A DNA stretch of 64,000 nucleotides from Salticus scenicus (taxonomy: Eukaryota > Arthropoda > Arachnida > Araneae > Salticidae), in assembly GCA_963930645.1 (NCBI GenBank), contig OZ005648.1, positions 245,497,436 through 245,561,435 of the forward strand. The letters run 5' to 3'. Position 1 is the stretch's first letter. Every line of letters starts with the position of its first letter. Under the pieces are notes generated by a model. It searched no databases. It worked only from the letters and a program-made list of their open reading frames with translations, and was not told the origin of the DNA. Both the position numbers and the translations under genes were made by a program. This document shows positions 56,290 through 64,000 of this stretch, one piece after another.

Positions 56290-58358
56290 AAATGTCTTAC
56301 CCGATTAAGTTGGAAATTTATCATGAAAAACGGCAGTTTTTCGAGTGACGCAAGCGGAAGGACAAACGGACGGAAAGCTGCGAACTCATATATACGCCTA
56401 GTTTGACATCAAAGAGATTTGTAAAAGCCGACACTTAATATCTCAGCAAAAAAGCCGTATTTTGTTCTGATTTTTTCAAAATAGTCTTTTATCTTCGGTC
56501 TTAATCTATCCTGAAAATTTTACATTTCTACATGCAGTATGTTTTGAGATCTGAATCTCAATTTAAAGCGAAAAAGGGAAAATGTGTGTTGTAACGATGT
56601 AAGGATGTAATAAAAATATCTCTAAAACCGCACAAACGATTTTAATTTAATTAATATATGTTGTTAATGGGATCTTTCTGAATCTAGTAACGTTTTTGTT
56701 TTTTTCAGGAAAACTCTTGTTTTTTATATAAATCGCTTTAAATATGGAACTATATTACTCCGCCAATTACATATGTTTCTTCGGGTGAAAACGCTGTTAT
56801 TCGGTTCTTACTTGTAAGGTATGTGGGTTGGTTTGTTGACCGACTTGAATGCAGCCAATGAATTATTTAGAATTTTTTTTTACGCAAAAGTACTTTATTA
56901 CATGTTTAAAATATTTATTGTATATATACTAAGTCAAATTCACTTAAATATATTTTCTCTTCTGTTATGAAAAAAATAGTTTTGATTTCAAAATTTCATA
57001 TTTAGTCAAAGAAATATTTAGATAATATTTTAAATAAGGAAGTATTTTATAATTTTAGATATTCCATTTTATCATAATAATGATGAATTTACAATTTTTT
57101 AAAGCGAAAATTTTTTTAATCATTCATGAAAATCGATTTTATAATAACTCAATGATTTGCGATTCCTATTCATGTATCCTTACGCTCCGGGAATGGAAAA
57201 AAACAGCAAATACAGTTTTGGCGCCATCTATCGTTTTTATTTAAAACTTACTCTTTCGTAAATACATATATATATATATATTTCTTTTTAAAAATTAAAA
57301 ATCTCTTTTGAAAATACAGTTAGTGTTTATTCATTTATTTATTTTTCAGACTTTAAAATGATACATATTTTAAATATTAACATAATCAATTTTTATTATT
57401 ATTATTATTCAAAGCAATGACTAGAGGATGAAACAGTGTTTGCACTGTTTATTAGAAAAAACAGTGTTTTAATAAACAGTGTTCTAATAAAATTCATTTT
57501 TCATGAATTTCAGTAAAATTCGTGAAAAATGTGTCAAATAGCAATTATTAAAAAACACGTCAAAATAAATAAATAACATCTTTACTTTGAAACCCATAAT
57601 AATTTATTTAAAAAAAATTATTCTTTCTTTTCTTTTTTTAATTAATTAACTTGTGCATGAAAAATTCTATTTCATAATTTACAATTACAGTAAACAAAAA
57701 ATTCTCCTTTAATTTTAAATAACTATTTCTACCTGTTTCTAAACAAGTTTTTTTTTTTTTTTTTAATGAAAAAAAAAAAAAGTTAAATCTGTATGTATAT
57801 GATTTTAAAAAAAACTACTAGATGGCGCCACTACATTTAATTTATTTTTCTTAAAAAAAAAAAAAGAAAGAAAGAAAGAAAGAAAAAAACTTTTAATAGC
57901 TTCGAAACATGTAGAAATAATTATTTAAAATTAAAGGAGCGTTTTTTGTTTATTGTAGTTGTAAATATATTTATGAAATAGTACTTTTACGCAGAAATTT
58001 CATTTTTTTTTTAAACTTAACTTATATTTTCCATAAAATTTTTCTCCAGGTGATTTTATCTTATTTTTAAAATTATAGAAATGTAAAGCTTAATTTATAT
58101 TTTGTCTATTTTTCCCCCCAAACGTTTTATATGAAAATATATAGGAAGTAATTTTTACCTGCACTTTTGATGAAAATTTAAATTGTGAATATTGGAACAG
58201 TATACTTAGCCTCAAAAGGGGAAAGAAAATATATAAAATTCCATTCTTAATATTTACTTGATACATTTTTTTAATTGTTTAATTTGTAATTCTCTAAAAA
58301 GAAACTTGCAAAATGTAAATTACGTAATTCTAACTTAAATTTAAAAATTTTCACTTAC

Positions 58359-58390
<32 letters not shown>

Positions 58391-58832
58391 TTTGAGAATC
58401 CCAGTCAATAAATTTTTCTAGTGTGAAGCTTCTCCATTTTGTTTCCAAGTGGCAGGCTACTTGAAAATTTGTGAGTATGATAACGTTTGAAATACTGAAT
58501 TAATTCACACTAAATTTGTAGTGTGGATTTATCTCAGAAATGTATTTGATATGTTCATTTGCCAACTTAATCCACCCTCTTGTTTCCCTGGGCCAACACA
58601 CTGAAAATTTCAAATTTACATTAGAAAGGTTTTATGAACCGATTTGCTTAAAACTCCATATATAAATAGCCTTCATTTATAAATCCACTAAGTCCATTAA
58701 TAAATTGTAGCTGCCATTTTGAAAAAAAATGGTGACAACTTCATACGAAAAGATAAATTAGTTTACCCTTCCCAGGAGCCAGAAGGACTTGTTTTAATTT
58801 TTTGATCAATAACCACTAAAAAGTAATGATAT
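56290..58832. other. AT-rich stretch without recognised gene
   Basis: Contains (TA)n near 57267-57281, GAAA repeats near 57865-57890 and several poly-T runs. No gene seen. Confidence 0.4.
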
Positions 58833-59950
58833 CAGTACAAAAAACCCTTAACGGCTTAAAAGTTTGTGACGCCGCTACTTTGTGGCTATAAGAATTTGAA
58901 ATATGAGTCTTAAAAATAATGATATTAAATTTTAAGTGACGCTTTGCAATTAGTTAAAATATACATAGATTTTCTTATTTGATCATTCACTTTTATCTTT
59001 TATTTATATTTATAATGCAAACGTAATATTTTTAACTTCAAGATCAGACAGATATTTAAAATACACTCACTGATGCTTTTTCATTCGCATTTCAAATTCA
59101 AAATAACAGTTTTAAAAGGAATGATATAAAAATTCCAGTGGCGCCTCGGTGTTATTTTAAAAGATTTGTTTTTAGATTCCATTAAAATTACTTTTGTTTT
59201 GCTAATAAAATATATTTACACATTTAAACAGTGCTTTTAATTTTCAAATATACTGTCAAATAATTATACTTTCACTGAGTTAGCATTATAAAGTAAAATT
59301 ATTTATTTCAATAAATTGATTTATCCTTTGCGTCACGCTATCCAAAACTGCAAGTAAAATTTGTGTAAATGTTTTCTTTACGTCACACTACCTCTTTGAG
59401 CAAATTTTCACTTAGTTGGACACTATGATACTATGTTTTGGATAGCGTGATGCAAAAGATAAATCAATTTATTGAAATAAATAATTTTACTTTATAATGC
59501 TAACTCAGTGAAAGTATAATTATTTGACAGTATATTTGAAAATTAAAAGCACTGTTTAAATGTGTAAATATATTTTATTAGCAAAACAAAAGTAATTTTA
59601 ATGGAATCTAAAAACAAATCTTTTAAAATAGCACCGAGGCGCCACTGGAATTTTTATATCATTCCTTTTAAAACTGTTATTTTGAATTTGAAATGCGAAT
59701 GAAAAAGCATCAGTGAGTGTATTTTAAATATCTGTCTGATCTTGAAGTTAAAAATATTACGTTTGCATTATAAATATAAATAAAAGATAAAAGTGAATGA
59801 TCAAATAAGAAAATCTATGTATATTTTAACTAATTGCAAAGCGTCACTTAAAATTTAATATCATTATTTTTAAGACTCATATTTCAAATTCTTATAGCCA
59901 CAAAGTAGTGGCGTCACAAACTTTTAAGCCGTTAAGGGTTTTTTGTACTG
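58833..59950. repeat. 1.1-kb palindrome with 516-bp arms
   Basis: Arms 58833-59348 and 59435-59950 are reverse complements with about four differences (about 99%); 86-bp spacer. Outer ends read CAGTACAAAAAACCC. Probably a long-TIR MITE in the 172-bp array; a TA duplication is visible only on the right. Confidence 0.88.
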
Positions 59951-61588
59951 TATATATACAGCAGGTCACCATCGCATGAAGCATAAAGATTTTGGTGAAT
60001 CTAGCATTAACAGGTTTTTACAGGGGCACAAAGAAAAATCCTTAATCATTATGCCCTGTAGGCTCAAATTATTTAAATTGTGATAGCGTCTGAACTACTT
60101 ATTTGAATGAACTGAAAATTCATACACATGTTACAGGTCACAGTTGCAGACACCATATAGATTTTGGTGATTCTAATTCTTATAGTTTTTTTACAGGAAC
60201 ACAAAGAAAAATACTTTTATAAGTGGCTCATGGGCTCAAATTATTTAAAATGCAATAGTGTCTAAATGTCTCATCTGATTAATCTGAAAATTTATATGCA
60301 TGTTATAGGTAACCATCTTATGAATTTTATAGATTTTGGTGAGTATGGATTTTTACAGGGACACAACGAGGATTTATCATTATGATCTATGGGCTCAAAT
60401 TATTTGAAGCACAGTAGCCTTCACCTAAACAACATACTATATGAAGAAAAGTATTAATACACCCTATTATAATTCCTATTTTGCATATTTAATGATTTCT
60501 CTTACTTTAATTTATTTATACAATTGTTAATTGCTTTATGTTCGGAAAATTCAGTGGAGTCACTCTAGATTTTCTTTAACTTTAAGAAACTAGAAATTAA
60601 TTATTTACATAAAAATATATACTAAAATTTTGTTATCTCTTAAATGCAATTTGAAAATAAAATTTTAATTGAATCTCGGTCTTCCATCTTTTGAAGAATA
60701 AAGTACATGTATTTAGATTATAAGAACATTTCATTTTTAAAAAGTAGCAAAGAAAACATTGTTCATTTAGTGATTTTATTTCCAACTGAAACTACACAAA
60801 ACAGATAAGACAAATGATTATAAGAAAGTGAAATTTAATGAGATTATATTTCTTTAGTGATGTGATTTGCGAAGCTATTTTTTTTATTTCCCCCCCCCCT
60901 CCCCAAATGGAGGACAAAAGTTATCTCTTGCATTTCCCACCATATCTCAATAAAAGAAAAACACACACACACACACCAAAAAAAAAAAAAAAAACAGATA
61001 TTCAAAAGCCCGATATCCAGTAGTTTTGATCCGGATATCCGATGGTGTTTTGGATATTGAAAAATCAGCCGGATACCAGATATTTTCTGGATATCCGGTC
61101 CATCCCTACTTAAAAGATAAAAGCTACTATTTTCAGGCAAATAGAGACTATTTTGAACAAAAAATTGTTTCCTGTTATCTTTTTGGCGCCTTCACTGCAT
61201 TTTTACTTTCATTTACCTAAGTACTGTAGGTGTAATGGGAATATCTATTGTATTCGGTCAAAAAAACCTATTTTGAGTTTTAATCTGATTTACATTTTTT
61301 AAGGTCTGCTGTGCCCAAAAAGGTGGTTTTTGGCAAATGATGTGTGTGTTTTTTTTTCTTTGGGGGGGGGGGGGGGTGAGAGAGACCTTCTGACTACCAT
61401 ATATCCAAAATTGACACAAATTTATAGAATGATGAAACTTTAGAATTGCGGCAGGTCTGGTATGCAGATGATTTTTCTAACTGTTGTTGAAGATTGGAAA
61501 ACCGGAAGTGTGACACTGGAAACAGAAAGTGGGACCGTATGACTTTATATAAACACCCTCATAGATGTCCTTTCATTTTTTATATATA

Positions 61589-61779
61589 CCGTAAAATCCC
61601 GAAAGTACCCCCCCCCCCTTTTTGAAAAGCAAAACTGATAAATTTCAGGTGGGGGAGGGGGGGGGGTTATAATCAAGATTCTTTGAAAAAATTATCAAAA
61701 AAAAATGAAGAAAAGGGAGGGGAGTTTATATTCGATGGGAGGGGGGGGGTTACTTTCGGGATTTTACGGTATATTAGTT
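61589..61779. mobile_element. Short MITE, 191 bp, TA duplication
   Basis: Inverted ends CCGTAAAATCCCGAAAGTA and its complement, followed by C/G tracts, flanked by TA (61587-61588 and 61780-61781). Mariner/pogo-type MITE. Confidence 0.75.
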
Positions 61780-61781
61780 GG

Positions 61782-64000
61782 TTAACACAGAAAAGCTGAT
61801 AGGCTTTCTGTATAAGTGGTAAATTTGAGGTTCTTGCAAAACGACTGTACGAATATTTTACAAACTCGCCATATTAACTCCCTTTTAGATATTCTTTCGT
61901 ATGTAATTGTTTTCTGGTCAACAGTTAAATTTGCCATGTTTTGGTGAAAGTATCTCAAATATGGCTCTAATGATTTTCTTAAAAATTGCTATATAAATCC
62001 CTTTTTTGATATCTTTTTGCATCAGATTATTCTTAATTTTCCATTGCTACTTCAGGAAAATTAACAATCGTCCTGGTTAAGTAGGTCAGTTTTAGATCTT
62101 GGAAATTGGTGTCTCCAAAAAAAAAAAAAAAAAAACTATCGATTTTTCTTTTTTTTTTTTATCTCATTGGAAAAATTATATTTTATATGCCTTTACACAT
62201 GTATCAGTTTTCTTTTGCAAGAAAGGTATCTAATTTCATAGGTCAATTTTATATCTTCTGACATATTATCACCAAAAACTTTTTAAATATTATATTTATA
62301 TTGATTTTTTTTAATTAAAGACTACTTTTTGTCAGGGTTGTTATTTTGTCCACTTTTTTGCCAAAAGTCTGGGACACAGGGTGAAAAGTGACATTTGATA
62401 TACATAATACACTATTAATCTTCGAAGTTATTAGTCAAGCGTTACAAATAAAAATTATTGGTGACTATTGAATAAAAAAAAGGCCAAATTTGGCAACCCT
62501 GCTGGGACACTGGACAAAACTGGAAAAAAACACATGAAACTGGACAAAATAAAATCCATTCAACTGTACATGTTCAATGCATAAAATTATTCTGTTAAAG
62601 CAATAAACTGTACTTCTAACTTTGAATTAACAATTTTAGCAATAGGAATATTTTATTAAAAATTAATAATTTGATTAATGAAAAGTGTAATTTCATTTTA
62701 ATCACGATCAATTAAAAAAATCATAAAGAAAATGTTAATTACATTAGAGAAAAAAAATAAAAAGTTATTTAATATTATATATTTATATCTTTAAAAACAA
62801 AAGGAATAGACAAGGTCATAGCCAAAAAAAAGATTTCATACATAATGTTGAGTTATCCTCAGTACATAATGTTGACAGTTAAAAATGAAGAATAACTTAA
62901 CCCCCAATAACCCCTAACCCCTCGAAAGAAACTATTTTCAATAATAAAGTTTTTCATGATCAACATGATTAATACATAGACGATTATAATCTAAAAATAA
63001 TTTATGTTGTTTCTTTAACATTTCTATACAAAGTAAAAAAAAAATCTCATAAATGTCGATTGAATGTTTTTATCAATTTATGTCAGCAAGTCCTTTCAAA
63101 GCAAAGCTTTCATTTCTATATAACATTTTATTTACAATACCAACATGTCATTTTTTTTATCCAAGAATTTTAAAAATCAAATTTACTTATTTAATCATTT
63201 GATAATTTTATATTCTTATTTTAATTTTGTAAAAAAATTATTAATTGGCAATAGAAATTCCAGATTAAAAAATAGAAAATTAAATTTTATTTCCAAATAA
63301 AAAAGTTAATATATTTTTTTTTCCACAAAAGTAATGTCTATAATAATATAAATATGCTTATGTATATATATGTAATATTAATAATCAGGGTTGTAGAGGG
63401 TCCTTCACCCGTTACTGGAGTCATTAACTTGTTGTCTAGGCACAATAATCAAACGTCAGCTAGCTTTACTTAACTTTATTTAACTCCATTTATGACGGAA
63501 GCAGGGTTGAGTTTCTTCCGGAAGAAACCAACCAGAAGACAAAACAGATGTTCAAAATTAAAATTTATGAACTATATAAACTCAAAGCATAAGCTGGGAG
63601 CGGTGAAAAATTCAGATTGGTTAAGGAGAGAGGCTAGCTTCGCGTAAGAAATATCAGGTGAGACTTTCTTAGTTATGAAAGATTTTTCTGTTTTCTGGGA
63701 AAAAAATGGGCATCCTCTATAACTAGTTGGGTGATTTCTGCTGCAGTTGCAGCACTTAGGATTTATGTATAAAATTTCATGCATCACAAGCTAATTGTAT
63801 GAAGAATTTTTTTCCATTTGTTTATAAGTTCATAAAGAATTGTATTTTACCGATAAGTGTAGAACATTTAAACTGTATAAGTGTATAGGAAGCATATATT
63901 TATACATGTTCATAATTTTTTATGTATCGAAATTTATGAAGATCTTTTATCATGAATAGTGAGCTAAATCAATTTTAAATATGTATTTATTTTATTATTA
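61782..64000. other. AT-rich stretch without recognised gene
   Basis: Includes GGGACAC/GGACAAA short repeats near 62370-62550 and a less AT-rich segment 63388-63540 starting CAGGGTTGTAGAGGG, possibly the edge of another element. Nothing supported as a gene. Confidence 0.4.

Larger units (their letters stand above)
50790..60420. repeat. Split tandem array of about 172-bp units
   Basis: Units contain GATTTTGGTGAATCTAGCAC, TTTTTTTACAGGGACACAAAG, TTTATCATTATGRCCTATGGG and a TGTCTAAATG block. Copies lie at 50790-50990, 55793-56290 and 59950-60420, anchors 172-173 bp apart (55883/56056; 59993/60165). hAT-B and the sequence 56290-59945 interrupt the array. Confidence 0.65.
50125..61108. mobile_element. 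hAT-A: hAT-type element with 8-bp duplication, heavily nested
   Basis: Ends TAGGGATGGACC (50125) and GGTCCATCCCTA (61108); duplication CTTAAAAG at 50117-50124 and 61109-61116. Both subterminal regions carry GGATATCCG-type blocks (50150-50190; 61010-61100). The interior contains hAT-B, a 172-bp repeat array and a 1.1-kb palindrome. No transposase. Confidence 0.85.

Noticed and set aside
62333..62500. Small hAT MITE with CAGGGTTG and CAACCCTG ends
   Set aside because: Ends are inverted over only about 8 bases and the flanks show no 8-bp duplication.

Overview
The window is AT-rich, intron-and-repeat-type animal DNA, not bacterial, organellar or viral. Poly-T and poly-A runs are common, open reading frames are sparse, and almost every recognisable gene belongs to a transposable element. 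The mix (Ty1/copia elements primed by an internal initiator-tRNA site, GIY-YIG Penelope-like elements, a Tc1-type transposase, piggyBac, hAT, Helitrons and mariner-type MITEs) fits an arthropod. An arachnid, perhaps a spider, is my best guess from the look of the Tc1 transposase, but that is inference.

Layout: 1-4190 holds the last exon of an unidentified host gene and repeat debris. 4200-19471 is one piggyBac copy (TTAA on both sides) blown up to 15 kb by nested insertions. It contains a minus-strand Helitron (4460-15912), which contains Copia-1 (4673-12711, complete, 5-bp target duplication) and Penelope-1 (13165-15266). A dead Tc1 element (17562-18978) splits the piggyBac transposase remnant. 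19.5-27.8 kb holds a non-autonomous hAT (21252-23827) with a solo LTR inside. 27854-36859 is a GC-rich terminal-inverted-repeat element carrying Copia-2 (27956-35737, 5-bp target duplication, two frameshifts). 37.1-39.5 kb holds an inverted-repeat element and a candidate Psq-type host exon. 39.5-44.4 kb is Penelope-2, broken by a hAT (8-bp duplication) that itself contains a Helitron, and by a second MITE (5-bp duplication). 45.2-46.4 kb looks like a divergent host gene pair with a CpG-rich interval between. 47.1-49.5 kb is bounded by inverted arrays of a 17-bp motif. 50125-61108 is another nest: hAT-A, hAT-B, Helitron-2, then a mariner-like MITE, plus a 1.1-kb palindrome. The rest is AT-rich sequence with a 191-bp MITE.

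The most interesting signal is shared by the two Copia elements. Their proteins are clearly related but diverged (by eye about four residues in five match in Gag). Both carry (1) an array of short hairpins in the LTR, between promoter and primer site, with an invariant GGTC/GACC upper stem, usually a single bulged T, and a lower stem whose sequence changes from copy to copy while staying complementary; (2) a two-part long-range stem that brackets the primer-binding site; and (3) an in-frame UGA stop followed by CUAG exactly between integrase and reverse transcriptase. UGA-CUAG is a known leaky-stop context. Together they suggest a structured leader plus programmed stop readthrough that sets the Gag/IN to RT ratio in a Ty1/copia lineage. 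Both Penelope elements also keep a hammerhead-ribozyme-like core at the 3' end.
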